A stretch of 64,000 nt of DNA from Marinobacter koreensis (GTDB lineage: Bacteria; Pseudomonadota; Gammaproteobacteria; Pseudomonadales; Oleiphilaceae): positions 186,001 through 250,000 of the forward strand of contig NZ_JAKZAJ010000005.1 in assembly GCF_023156285.1 (NCBI RefSeq), written 5' to 3'. Position 1 is the stretch's first letter. Every line of letters begins with the position of its first letter. The position numbers were made by a program, and so were the translations under genes. Shown piece by piece: positions 16,360 to 24,126 of the stretch. Under the pieces are notes generated by a model. That model did no database searches. It had not been told where the DNA came from and saw only the letters and a program-made list of their open reading frames with translations.

Positions 16360-17169
16360 TTAATAGCCACCACGATGGTACAGCAGTTCCAGGACAAACT
16401 TGGTGCCATAGAACGCCAGCATCAGCAGCACGCAGCCCGCCAGGGTCCAGCGGCTGGCCGTGATGCCCCGCCAGCCCTGGGTGTATCGGCCAATCAGAAG
16501 CGCCACGAAGACCATGAGTGAGAGCAGCGAGAAGACGGTCTTGTGGGCAAGATCCTGAGCGAACAGGTCTTTAATGAACAGTGCACCCGTGACGATCGCG
16601 AGAATCAGGAGGACCACGCCGGCCCAGACCATTTCAAACAGCACTGACTCCATGGTTTGCAAAGGCGGCAGATTGCGCACCAGCAGGCTGTTGTAGTTGT
16701 GCTTGAGCTGGCGGTTCTGGAAATACAGCAGAATCGCCTGTATGCCGGCCAGGCTGAACAGGCTATAGGCGGTCACGGAAAGTGCGATGTGGGCGAGCAT
16801 GCCATAGCTCTCCTCGGACACCAGCCGGGACGGGGTGTGGGTAATCAGGGCGAGAACGATGGTCAGGATCGCCAGTGGATAGACCACAAGGAAGAGACTT
16901 TGGACCGGCTTCCGCAGGTTGAGGCCGATGAGGAGAAAGGCAATCAGCCAGGAAATGACCAGGGAGCTCTTGAAAAAGCTGAAATCAATGTTGCCGTTAT
17001 GGAAGACGGTCTGGAAAATCAGCAGCCCGTGGCCGGTCAGTGCGAGAATGCCGATCAGGGTTGTCACGGCCGGGTTGGGTTGTATCTTGCCACGGAAATT
17101 GAGCGCCTGCAGCGCGGTACCAACGCTGTAAAGAAAGAGAGAGGTGACCGCGAGAATCAGCGTTCCCAT
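16360..17169 (-). CDS. ypjD: YpjD/CcsA-like cytochrome c assembly membrane protein
   Basis: The 269-residue protein has about eight transmembrane helices and matches the CcsA/HemX-like YpjD family, including a periplasmic or cytoplasmic loop with TPSRLVSEESYGMLAHI and the terminal ALFIKDLFAQDLAHKTVFSLLSLMVF. Family members are related to haem-handling proteins of cytochrome c maturation. The histidines (His of MLAHI and of LAHKT) are the conserved pair expected for haem binding. YpjD itself has no proven function. ATG at 17169 has AAGGA upstream; a TTG at 17190 is the alternative. It is divergent from ffh, as in E. coli. Confidence 0.87.
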   Translation of the reverse strand: MGTLILAVTSLFLYSVGTALQALNFRGKIQPNPAVTTLIGILALTGHGLLIFQTVFHNGNIDFSFFKSSLVISWLIAFLLIGLNLRKPVQSLFLVVYPLAILTIVLALITHTPSRLVSEESYGMLAHIALSVTAYSLFSLAGIQAILLYFQNRQLKHNYNSLLVRNLPPLQTMESVLFEMVWAGVVLLILAIVTGALFIKDLFAQDLAHKTVFSLLSLMVFVALLIGRYTQGWRGITASRWTLAGCVLLMLAFYGTKFVLELLYHRGGY

Positions 17170-17235
17170 GATGTCCTTATTAACATTCAACTGGCTGGAT
17201 ATCGGGCTGACTTTCAGCCGATTTGACCGGGCTGG

Positions 17236-17264
17236 TCGTTTCAGGGCGATAGTCTGGTTATAAT
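17236..17264 (+). promoter_or_regulatory. Promoter region for ffh
   Basis: A perfect TATAAT (17259-17264) lies 86 bases before the ffh start. The -35 region around 17236-17241 (TCGTTT) is poor. The gap of 180 bases to ypjD must also hold the minus-strand promoter. Confidence 0.45.
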
Positions 17265-17349
17265 GTCGCGATTATGCAACAGGAATCAAGGTGCCGCAGT
17301 GGTTCCCTGATTCGGTATACATTTTATCTCCCGGATACGGAAGAGACGC

Positions 17350-18735
17350 ATGTTTGAAAATCTCCAGGACCGGCTTTCCGGCAGTCTGCGCAAGATTACC
17401 GGTCAGGCGCGGCTGACTGACGACAATATCAAAGAGACCTTGCGTGAAGTGCGCATGGCGCTGCTGGAGGCGGATGTAGCGCTTCCCGTGGTGAAGGATT
17501 TCGTGGAAGGTGTCCGCAAACGGGCAATCGGACAGGAAGTCCAGCGGAGCCTGACGCCGGGTCAGGTATTCGTGAAAGTGGTCCAGCAGGAGCTGGAACG
17601 CGTCATGGGCGCGGGCAACGAGTCTCTGAATCTGGCCGTCCAACCGCCCGCCGTAATCATGATGGCAGGCTTGCAGGGTGCGGGTAAGACCACGACGGTC
17701 GCCAAGCTGTCCCGATTCCTGAAGGAACGGCAGAAGAAATCGGTCATGGTTGTCAGTGCGGACGTCTACCGTCCGGCAGCGATCAAGCAGCTTGAAACCC
17801 TCGCCGGAGAAGTGGGCGTCGAGTTCTTTCCGAGCACCGCCGATCAGGATCCGGTCGACATTGCCGAAGGCGCCATCGGTGCTGCGCGCAAAAAGCACAT
17901 AGATGTCGTGATTCTCGATACTGCGGGTCGTCTGCATGTCGACGAGCAGATGATGGATGAGATCGGGCGTCTGCATAAATCCGTGAAGCCTGTCGAAACA
18001 CTGTTCGTGGTTGACGCCATGACCGGTCAGGATGCGGCCAATACGGCCAAGGCCTTTAACGATGCCTTGCCATTGACGGGCGTTGTGTTGACCAAGACCG
18101 ATGGTGATGCCCGGGGCGGGGCGGCGCTGTCGGTTCGCCATATTACCGGCAAGCCGATCAAGTTCCTCGGGGTCGGGGAAAAGAGCGATGCTCTCGAGCC
18201 TTTCTATCCGGATCGGGTCGCCTCCCGGATTCTCGGGATGGGCGACGTCCTGTCGCTGATTGAGGAGGCGGAACGCAAGCTCGACCAGAAAAAGGCGCAG
18301 AAACTCACCAAGAAGATCAAGAAAGGCAAGAGCTTTGATCTTGAGGACTTTCGCGATCAGCTGCAGCAGATGAAAAACATGGGTGGGATCGGCGGTCTTC
18401 TCGACAAGCTTCCCGGTATGGGGCAGATGGCCCAGGTAGCCCAGCAGCAGGTCAATGACAAATCCCTCGGCCAGATGGAGGCGATCATCTGCTCCATGAC
18501 GCCGAAGGAGCGACGCTATCCGGACACCATCAACAACTCCCGGAAGCGGCGTATCGCCACCGGCTCGGGAACCCAGATCCAGGACGTGAATCGCCTGCTC
18601 AAGCAACACAAGCAGATGTCGAAGATGATGAAGAAGTTCGGCAAGAAAGGCGGCATGGCCAATATGATGCGCGGCATGGGTGGGATGATGCCCCCCGGCG
18701 GTGGCGGTGGAATGCCTCCATTCGGCCGTATGTAA
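17350..18735 (+). CDS. ffh: Signal recognition particle protein Ffh
   Basis: Ffh (461 residues) binds 4.5S RNA and signal sequences and delivers nascent chains to FtsY at the membrane. The N domain is residues 1-95. The GTPase domain has GLQGAGKTTTVAKL (107-120), DVYRPAAIKQL, DTAGRLHVD and TKTDGDARGGAALS. The methionine-rich M domain (from about 300) has MKNMGGIGGLLDKLPGM, the RNA-binding SGTQIQDVNRLLKQHKQMSKMM segment and a glycine/proline/methionine-rich tail. ATG at 17350 has GGAAGAG upstream. It heads the ffh-rpsP-rimM-trmD-rplS block, but a possible terminator separates it from rpsP. Confidence 0.97.
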   Translation: MFENLQDRLSGSLRKITGQARLTDDNIKETLREVRMALLEADVALPVVKDFVEGVRKRAIGQEVQRSLTPGQVFVKVVQQELERVMGAGNESLNLAVQPPAVIMMAGLQGAGKTTTVAKLSRFLKERQKKSVMVVSADVYRPAAIKQLETLAGEVGVEFFPSTADQDPVDIAEGAIGAARKKHIDVVILDTAGRLHVDEQMMDEIGRLHKSVKPVETLFVVDAMTGQDAANTAKAFNDALPLTGVVLTKTDGDARGGAALSVRHITGKPIKFLGVGEKSDALEPFYPDRVASRILGMGDVLSLIEEAERKLDQKKAQKLTKKIKKGKSFDLEDFRDQLQQMKNMGGIGGLLDKLPGMGQMAQVAQQQVNDKSLGQMEAIICSMTPKERRYPDTINNSRKRRIATGSGTQIQDVNRLLKQHKQMSKMMKKFGKKGGMANMMRGMGGMMPPGGGGGMPPFGRM

Positions 18736-18747
18736 AAAGCCGTATGT

Positions 18748-18784
18748 GGAAAACGGGGAAACCGCAGGTTTTCCTGTTTTCTTT
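18748..18784 (+). terminator. Possible terminator after ffh
   Basis: GGAAAAC (18748-18754) pairs with GTTTTCC (18768-18774) across a 13-base loop and is followed by a T-rich run (TGTTTTCTTT). The stem is AT-rich and the loop long, so it may be weak and allow read-through into rpsP. Confidence 0.4.
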
Positions 18785-18799
18785 GGCGTTTATTTAGCA

Positions 18800-18805
18800 T
18801 AGAAT
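18800..18805 (+). promoter_or_regulatory. -10 box for the rpsP operon
   Basis: TAGAAT followed by a GC-rich start region (AGCGCCCC) resembles ribosomal-protein promoters. The -35 around 18777-18782 (TTTTCT) is weak. It lies 94 bases before rpsP. Confidence 0.4.
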
Positions 18806-18898
18806 AGCGCCCCTTTCGAGTATGGGTCTTCGCGTCAGCCTTGGTTGGCGGGCGTGAATCGTACAAAGTTCGTACAACAGAACAGGATATTGGTCGAA

Positions 18899-19138
18899 AT
18901 GGTAACAATCCGTTTGGCTCGTGGCGGCTCCAAGAAGCGCCCGTTCTACCATCTGACAGTCACTGACAGCCGCAAATCACGCGACGGTCGTTTCATTGAG
19001 CGCGTTGGTTTCTTCAACCCGGTGGCCCGTGGTCAGGAAGAGCGTCTGCGTGTAGATCGCGATCGCGTGAACTTCTGGCTGGAGCAGGGTGCTCAGACAT
19101 CCGAGCGCGTCGCCCAGTTGCTGAAGGCTGCTGAGTAA
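18899..19138 (+). CDS. rpsP: 30S ribosomal protein S16
   Basis: S16 (79 residues) binds 16S rRNA early in 30S assembly. The whole sequence fits the family: [20 protein letters not shown] at the start, then [21 protein letters not shown] and the basic/acidic [21 protein letters not shown] at 18899 gives the normal N-terminus; a longer in-frame start at 18845 does not fit. It is the first gene of the conserved rpsP-rimM-trmD-rplS operon. Confidence 0.98.
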   Translation: MVTIRLARGGSKKRPFYHLTVTDSRKSRDGRFIERVGFFNPVARGQEERLRVDRDRVNFWLEQGAQTSERVAQLLKAAE

Positions 19139-19163
19139 TAACGCACGACCCGGGGTTGGTGGC

Positions 19164-19691
19164 ATGACGCAGACTTCGCAGGAAACTGTGATCGGCCGGA
19201 TTACCTCGGTGTTTGGGGTCAAGGGATGGCTAAAGGTCTATTCCTACACTGACCCTAAAGAAGGAATTCTGGGTTACCCGGACTGGACTCTGGTCCTTAA
19301 CGGTAAACGGATTTCCGCAAAGCTTGAGGAGGGTCGCCGCCAGGGGCAGGGGATCGTCGTCAGGCTTAAAGGTATTGATGACCGTGAAGTTGCCCGGAGC
19401 TATGCCGGAGCAGATATTCTGGTATCTACAGCTGAGTTGCCCGAGTTGCCCAGTGGCGAATACTACTGGTACCAGCTGGAAGGTCTCGATGTTTTCACGG
19501 TGTCCGGTGAGTTCCTGGGTAAGGTGCATCACCTGATGGAAACGGGATCCAACGATGTCCTGGTCGTTCGTGCCACCTCAGGCTCCATCGATCAGCGAGA
19601 GCGCCTGATCCCCTATCTGCCAGACCAGGTGGTTCAACAGGTAGCACTGGATCAGGGCCGTATGGTCGTTGACTGGGATCCGGAGTTCTGA
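19164..19691 (+). CDS. rimM: Ribosome maturation factor RimM
   Basis: RimM (175 residues) helps 30S head assembly and binds S19. The N-terminal RimM barrel (about 8-90) opens with VIGRITSVFGVKGWLKVYSY. The C-terminal PRC barrel (about 96-170) has YYWYQLEGLDVFT, GKVHHLMETGSNDVLVV and LIPYLPDQVV. It is the second gene of the rpsP operon, 25 bases after rpsP and 3 bases before the trmD GTG. Confidence 0.97.
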   Translation: MTQTSQETVIGRITSVFGVKGWLKVYSYTDPKEGILGYPDWTLVLNGKRISAKLEEGRRQGQGIVVRLKGIDDREVARSYAGADILVSTAELPELPSGEYYWYQLEGLDVFTVSGEFLGKVHHLMETGSNDVLVVRATSGSIDQRERLIPYLPDQVVQQVALDQGRMVVDWDPEF

Positions 19692-19694
19692 CGG

Positions 19695-20441
19695 GTGTGG
19701 ATTGGCGCTGTCAGTCTGTTCCCGGATATGTTTCGTGCGGTTACGGATTATGGGATCACCGGTAGGGCGGTTCGGGATGGTCTTCTGACCTTCCAGAGCT
19801 GGAATCCCCGGGACTTTACCCATGATCGTCACCGCACGGTTGATGACCGGCCCTATGGTGGTGGCCCTGGCATGCTGATGAAAATCCAGCCGCTGAGGGA
19901 TGCCATTCATGCGGCTCGGGAGGCGGCACCCGGTAAGGCCTGTGTGGTTTACCTGTCGCCCCAGGGAGAACCCCTGACTCAGTCGGTTGTCGAGTCCCTT
20001 GCGGACGCGCAGCGACTGATTCTGGTCTCGGGGCGTTATGAGGGTGTTGATGAGCGCCTGATCTCGACGGAAGTCGATCGGGAAGTGTCGCTGGGCGATT
20101 TTGTCCTGTCCGGTGGCGAGTTGGCAGCCATGGCTGTCGTTGATGCGGTTACACGCCTCATCCCCGGAGCGCTGGGTCATGCGCAGTCAGCGGAGCAGGA
20201 TTCCTTTGCTGACGGTTTGCTGGATTGTCCGCACTACACCCGGCCCGAGGTTTACGAAGGTCTGGCGGTGCCGGAAGTTCTTTTGGGCGGTCACCATGAA
20301 CAGATCCGGCGTTGGCGACTCAAAGAGTCGCTGCGGCGAACCCGGGAGCGACGCCCCGACCTGTTGGAACAGCGGGTGTTAACGGAAGAAGAGCGTGAGC
20401 TGCTGGAAGAAATTTTGAATGAACCGGGTGTCTCTGAGTGA
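19695..20441 (+). CDS. trmD: tRNA (guanine37-N1)-methyltransferase
   Basis: TrmD (248 residues) methylates G37 next to the anticodon with SAM and so prevents frameshifting. The SPOUT knot is clear: [56 protein letters not shown] and [15 protein letters not shown], with a C-terminal helical domain ([20 protein letters not shown]). It starts with GTG at 19695, 3 bases after the rimM stop, so it is probably translated by coupling. Confidence 0.97.
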   Translation: MWIGAVSLFPDMFRAVTDYGITGRAVRDGLLTFQSWNPRDFTHDRHRTVDDRPYGGGPGMLMKIQPLRDAIHAAREAAPGKACVVYLSPQGEPLTQSVVESLADAQRLILVSGRYEGVDERLISTEVDREVSLGDFVLSGGELAAMAVVDAVTRLIPGALGHAQSAEQDSFADGLLDCPHYTRPEVYEGLAVPEVLLGGHHEQIRRWRLKESLRRTRERRPDLLEQRVLTEEERELLEEILNEPGVSE

Positions 20442-20478
20442 TCAGGGCATTGAGAGATTGGGTATCAGGAGCATTACG

Positions 20479-20835
20479 ATGAGCGGCAAGAACAACATCA
20501 TCAGTCAACTTGAAGCAGAACAGATGACCAAGGAAATCCCTGCGTTCGCGCCGGGTGATACCGTGGTCGTTCAGGTTCGTGTTACCGAGGGCAACCGTGA
20601 GCGTCTGCAGGCGTTCGAAGGTGTTGTCATCGGGAAGCGTAACCGTGGCATGAACTCCTCCTTCACCGTACGTAAGATTTCCTACGGTGTGGGTGTTGAA
20701 CGTACCTTCCAGACTTACTCCAAGCTGATCGACAGCATCAGCGTGAAGCGTCGTGGTGACGTTCGTCAGGCCAAGCTGTACTACCTGCGTGACCTGTCTG
20801 GTAAGGCAGCTCGCATCAAGGAAAAGCTGGGCTGA
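20479..20835 (+). CDS. rplS: 50S ribosomal protein L19
   Basis: L19 (118 residues) lies at the interface of the ribosomal subunits. Typical segments are [45 protein letters not shown] and [12 protein letters not shown]...[28 protein letters not shown] at 20479 has AGGAG 7 bases upstream. It is the last gene of the rpsP operon and is followed by a strong terminator. Confidence 0.98.
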   Translation: MSGKNNIISQLEAEQMTKEIPAFAPGDTVVVQVRVTEGNRERLQAFEGVVIGKRNRGMNSSFTVRKISYGVGVERTFQTYSKLIDSISVKRRGDVRQAKLYYLRDLSGKAARIKEKLG

Positions 20836-20860
20836 TTGACGATTCGTCAGAAAGCCGGTT

Positions 20861-20891
20861 AAAAAGGGCAGCCCTTGGGCTGCCTTTTTTT
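20861..20891 (+). terminator. Rho-independent terminator after rplS
   Basis: GGCAGCCC (20867-20874) pairs with GGGCTGCC (20877-20884) across a TT loop, with an A-run before and seven T residues after. It ends the rpsP operon and its tail touches the start region of xerD. Confidence 0.92.
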
Positions 20892-20902
20892 ATATGCGGA
20901 GA

Positions 20903-21811
20903 ATGTCTTTGAGAGCTGAAGACGACGCCATCATCCGTCGATTTACCGATGCGCTGTGGCTGGAAGACGGGCTCGGGGAAAAAACCCGGGAAGCCTATCG
21001 CGGTGATTTGCAGCGTTTGTCGGAATGGTTGGCGGACCAGCCGGGCCGGCCCGGTCTTTTGCAGGCAAAGCGCACGGACCTGCTCGGTTGGATGTCCCGC
21101 GGCCTGGCTGAGGGTATAAAATCCTCGACGGCGGCCAGGCGGCTGTCCGGCGTTCGGCGGTTCTACCGTTTTCTGATCCGTGAAGGTCTGCTCGAAGAGG
21201 ATCCGACGCTGCGGATCGATAGCCCCCGGCTGCCCCGGCGGTTGCCCGATTCGTTGACCGAAGAAGACGTTGAGTCGTTGTTGAGTGCGCCCGATCCGTC
21301 CCTACCTATCGAGTTGAGGGACAGGGCAATGCTCGAGATCCTCTACGGCTGTGGGCTGCGGGTGTCGGAGTTGACCGGTCTCCGGGTTGACCAGGTTAAT
21401 GTGCGGCAGGGGGTGGTTCGGATTACCGGCAAGGGTGACAAAGAGCGATTGGTCCCTCTGGGCGAGGAGGCGGTGGACTGGTTGCTCCGGTACATGCGTG
21501 AAGGGCGCGGTGAGCTGCTCAAGGGGCGATCCAGCGATGCGCTCTTCCCGGGGAATCGCGCCAGTGCCATGACGCGGCAGACTTTCTGGCACCGGATTCG
21601 CCATTACGCCATTCGGGTGGGGATTCGCAAACACCTTTCCCCCCATACCCTCAGGCACGCCTTTGCCACTCATTTGCTGAATCATGGCGCGGACTTGCGC
21701 GTCGTTCAGATGTTGCTCGGCCATGCCGACCTTTCTACTACCCAGATTTACACCCATGTGGCCCGCCAGCGTCTCCAGTCGCTCCATCGGGAGCATCACC
21801 CACGTGGATGA
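20903..21811 (+). CDS. xerD: Site-specific tyrosine recombinase XerD
   Basis: XerD with XerC resolves chromosome dimers at dif. The N-terminal SAM-like core-binding domain (to about residue 95) has the ALWLEDGLGEKTREAYRGDL pattern. The catalytic domain shows Arg in LYGCGLRVSELTGL, Lys in TGKGDKERLVPL, HTLRHAFATHLL and LGHADLSTTQIYTHV with the nucleophilic Tyr. Three starts are possible: ATG 20894 (in the terminator tail), ATG 20903, and TTG 20909, which has the best spacing from GGAG (20898-20901). I use ATG 20903, about 302 residues. The call over XerC rests on the sequence and on dsbC following, as in other gammaproteobacteria. Confidence 0.93.
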   Translation: MSLRAEDDAIIRRFTDALWLEDGLGEKTREAYRGDLQRLSEWLADQPGRPGLLQAKRTDLLGWMSRGLAEGIKSSTAARRLSGVRRFYRFLIREGLLEEDPTLRIDSPRLPRRLPDSLTEEDVESLLSAPDPSLPIELRDRAMLEILYGCGLRVSELTGLRVDQVNVRQGVVRITGKGDKERLVPLGEEAVDWLLRYMREGRGELLKGRSSDALFPGNRASAMTRQTFWHRIRHYAIRVGIRKHLSPHTLRHAFATHLLNHGADLRVVQMLLGHADLSTTQIYTHVARQRLQSLHREHHPRG

Positions 21812-21830
21812 TGCCTGTGGTATCCTCACT

Positions 21831-21858
21831 GAACTTTTGCCCCGGTCCGCTGTCGCAG
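21831..21858 (+). promoter_or_regulatory. Possible sigma-E promoter for dsbC
   Basis: GAACTT (21831-21836) is a perfect sigma-E -35. After 16 bases comes TCGCAG, a partial match to the -10 (TCTGA). The end of the spacer and the -10 start, GTCCGCTGTC, are the same as in the rpoE promoter of this window. Transcription would begin about 55 bases before dsbC. In E. coli dsbC is a sigma-E target. Confidence 0.5.
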
Positions 21859-21917
21859 CAGGAGCCCGGAGCTCCCGCCATCCGGGCGGTCGCAACGCAA
21901 TCTGACGGATGTTATTC

Positions 21918-22664
21918 ATGAGAGATTTCAAGACCATCAAGCAGTTGGCCCTGGCTACCAGTCTGGTTGCCGGCTTTTTTGTCACCGCTGTCGCCACGGC
22001 GGGTGAGGTTGAAGACAGCATCGCCCAGCGTCTCACCAATGCGGTTCCCGGACTCAAGATTTCGTCAGTCCGTGAATCCGAAGCAACAGGGCTCTATGAG
22101 GTTCAGAGCAATAACGGCGATACCATCTATACCACCCGCGATGGTCAGTATCTTCTGACCGGAGATCTGCTGAAGGTCACGGATTCGGGTATTTCCAACG
22201 TTTCCGAGCAGGCGCGTGCCGCCGAACGGAAACGGGCCATAGAGGAATACGGTTCCGACAGTGCCATCACGTTCCCCGCCTCTGGCGAGGAGAAGGCCGT
22301 CATCAGTGTGTTTACCGATATCGACTGCCCCTATTGCCGGAAACTGCACCATGAAATCGCGCAGATCAATGACTACGGCATTACCGTGCATTACTACGCC
22401 TTTCCCCGTTCCGGTCCCGGCACGCCTTCCTTCCGAAAGTATGTTTCGGTCTGGTGTTCGGACGACCAGCGGGCAGCGATGACCGCGGCGAAGTCGGGTA
22501 AGCCGGTTTCCGATGCCACCTGCGATAACCCGGTTCTTGCGCAGTATCAGCTCGGTGGCAAGATCGGTGTCTCCGGCACCCCGGCCATCGTGCTCGAAGA
22601 CGGCAATATGATTCGCGGCTATGTCCCTGCGAAAAGCCTTGCCAAAGGCCTTGGCCTGCTCTGA
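21918..22664 (+). CDS. dsbC: Thiol:disulfide isomerase DsbC
   Basis: DsbC rearranges wrong disulfides in the periplasm and is kept reduced by DsbD. The 248-residue precursor has a signal peptide (about residues 1-28, ending VATAG), an N-terminal dimerisation domain (to about 85), a linker helix (ARAAERKRAIEEYG) and a thioredoxin fold with FTDIDCPYCRKLH and the cis-Pro SGTPAIVLEDG. A second cysteine pair (WCSDD and ATCDNP) matches DsbC. ATG at 21918 is better spaced from ACGGA than ATG at 21909. It is preceded by a sigma-E-like promoter and followed by a strong terminator. Confidence 0.95.
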   Translation: MRDFKTIKQLALATSLVAGFFVTAVATAGEVEDSIAQRLTNAVPGLKISSVRESEATGLYEVQSNNGDTIYTTRDGQYLLTGDLLKVTDSGISNVSEQARAAERKRAIEEYGSDSAITFPASGEEKAVISVFTDIDCPYCRKLHHEIAQINDYGITVHYYAFPRSGPGTPSFRKYVSVWCSDDQRAAMTAAKSGKPVSDATCDNPVLAQYQLGGKIGVSGTPAIVLEDGNMIRGYVPAKSLAKGLGLL

Positions 22665-22672
22665 TCCACTCC

Positions 22673-22701
22673 GGCGGAGGCGATCGTCTCCGCCTTTTGT
22701 T
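22673..22701 (+). terminator. Rho-independent terminator after dsbC
   Basis: GGCGGAG (22673-22679) pairs with CTCCGCC (22688-22694) across an 8-base loop and is followed by TTTTGTT. It lies 9 bases after the dsbC stop and separates it from hom. Confidence 0.85.
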
Positions 22702-22813
22702 CTCCCCGTCACAGCAAACCGCCTCCGGGGCTTATTCCCTGCCGGTTGAATCGGTATACTATGCCCCCTTATCAGTAATCCATCAGCACCCCTTCGGGAT
22801 CAGAGGTGAGAGC

Positions 22814-24115
22814 TTGAAAGACGTCAGTGTCGGAATCTGCGGATTGGGAACCGTTGGCGGCGGTACATTCAATGTGTTGACCCGTAACGCCGCACTTATT
22901 GCGGGTCGTGCCGGCTGCAACATCCGAATTACCCGGGTCGCCAGCCGCCGGAGTCGCGACGACCTCGATCTCGGGTCCGTGCCGTTCAGTACCGACATTT
23001 TTGACGTCGTCAACGACCCTGCCGTCGATGTGGTGGTCGAACTGATCGGCGGTTACGACACCGCCAAGGAACTGGTGCTGGCCGCTATCCGTAATGGCAA
23101 GCATGTGGTCACCGCCAACAAGGCGCTGATCGCCGTTCACGGCAATGAAATCTTTGAAGCGGCAGAGAAAGCCGGCGTTGTCGTGGCCTATGAAGCCGGT
23201 GTTGCTGGCGGCATTCCGGTGATCAAGGCGGTTCGTGAAGGCCTGGCAGCCAACCGTATCGACTGGATCGCAGGCATCATCAATGGCACCGGAAACTACA
23301 TTCTGACCGAGATGCGTGCCGGCCGGGAGTTTTCCGAGGTACTCAAGGAAGCCCAGGAACTGGGTTATGCCGAGGCCGATCCGACCTTCGATGTGGAAGG
23401 TATCGATGCCGCCCATAAACTGGCCATCCTTGCATCGTCCGGTTTCGGGGTGCCTCTGCAGTTCGAGAAAGGGTTTACCGAGGGAATCTCGACCATTACG
23501 CCCTATGACATTGCCCACGCGGAACTGTTGGGCTATCGGGTGAAGCACCTGGGTATTGCCCGGCGTCGCGAAGAGGGCATTGAACTCCGCGTTCACCCGA
23601 CGCTGGTGCCCAAGAGCCACCTGATTGCTCAGGTAGACGGGGTTCTGAATGCGGTTCTGGTCGATGGCGATGCCGTGGGACAGACCATGTACTACGGTCC
23701 GGGTGCGGGCGACGAGGCGACAGCCTCTGCCGTGATTGCCGACATTGTGGATGTCGCGCGGGCGGTTTCCACCGAAAGTACCCTCCGTATTCCGTACCTC
23801 GGCTTCCAGCCGAATGCGATGGAAGACCTCGACGTGCTGCCGATGGAAGATATCCACTCCGCCTACTATCTGCGTATCCAGGCGTTTGACCACCCCGGTG
23901 TGCTTGCCAAGATTGCGTCGATCCTGAGTGAACACGGCATCAATATCGAGTCCATCATGCAGAAGGAATCCGAGTTCAAGGACGGTCGCATTCCGGTGAT
24001 CATCCTGACCCATACGGTCCAGGAGCGGCAGATGAACCTCGCCATCGAAGATATGGAGGCCTTGTCCGACGTCGATGGCAAAGTGGTTCGCATCCGCGCC
24101 GAAAACTTTAACTGA
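22814..24115 (+). CDS. hom: Homoserine dehydrogenase
   Basis: Hom reduces aspartate semialdehyde to homoserine with NAD(P)H, feeding threonine and methionine. The 433-residue protein has the nucleotide fold VGICGLGTVGGGTFNVL, the catalytic core with EAGVAGGIPVIKAVREGLAAN, GIINGTGNYILTEM and ADPTFDVEGIDAAHKLAIL, and a C-terminal ACT domain (from about 350, YYLRIQAFDHPGVLAKIASIL) for feedback by threonine. The start is a TTG at 22814: AGAGGTGAG lies 3-11 bases before it and the length fits the family; an upstream ATG-frame extension is unlike. It is stand-alone Hom without a kinase domain, followed 11 bases later by thrC. Confidence 0.95.
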   Translation: MKDVSVGICGLGTVGGGTFNVLTRNAALIAGRAGCNIRITRVASRRSRDDLDLGSVPFSTDIFDVVNDPAVDVVVELIGGYDTAKELVLAAIRNGKHVVTANKALIAVHGNEIFEAAEKAGVVVAYEAGVAGGIPVIKAVREGLAANRIDWIAGIINGTGNYILTEMRAGREFSEVLKEAQELGYAEADPTFDVEGIDAAHKLAILASSGFGVPLQFEKGFTEGISTITPYDIAHAELLGYRVKHLGIARRREEGIELRVHPTLVPKSHLIAQVDGVLNAVLVDGDAVGQTMYYGPGAGDEATASAVIADIVDVARAVSTESTLRIPYLGFQPNAMEDLDVLPMEDIHSAYYLRIQAFDHPGVLAKIASILSEHGINIESIMQKESEFKDGRIPVIILTHTVQERQMNLAIEDMEALSDVDGKVVRIRAENFN

Positions 24116-24126
24116 CAGGTACGCAC

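Noticed and set aside
17272..18609. Minus-strand open frame (445 codons) opposite ffh
   Set aside because: Shadow frame: its protein has no recognisable motif and ffh is certain.
22772..24013. Minus-strand open frame (413 codons) opposite hom
   Set aside because: Shadow frame of the homoserine dehydrogenase gene.
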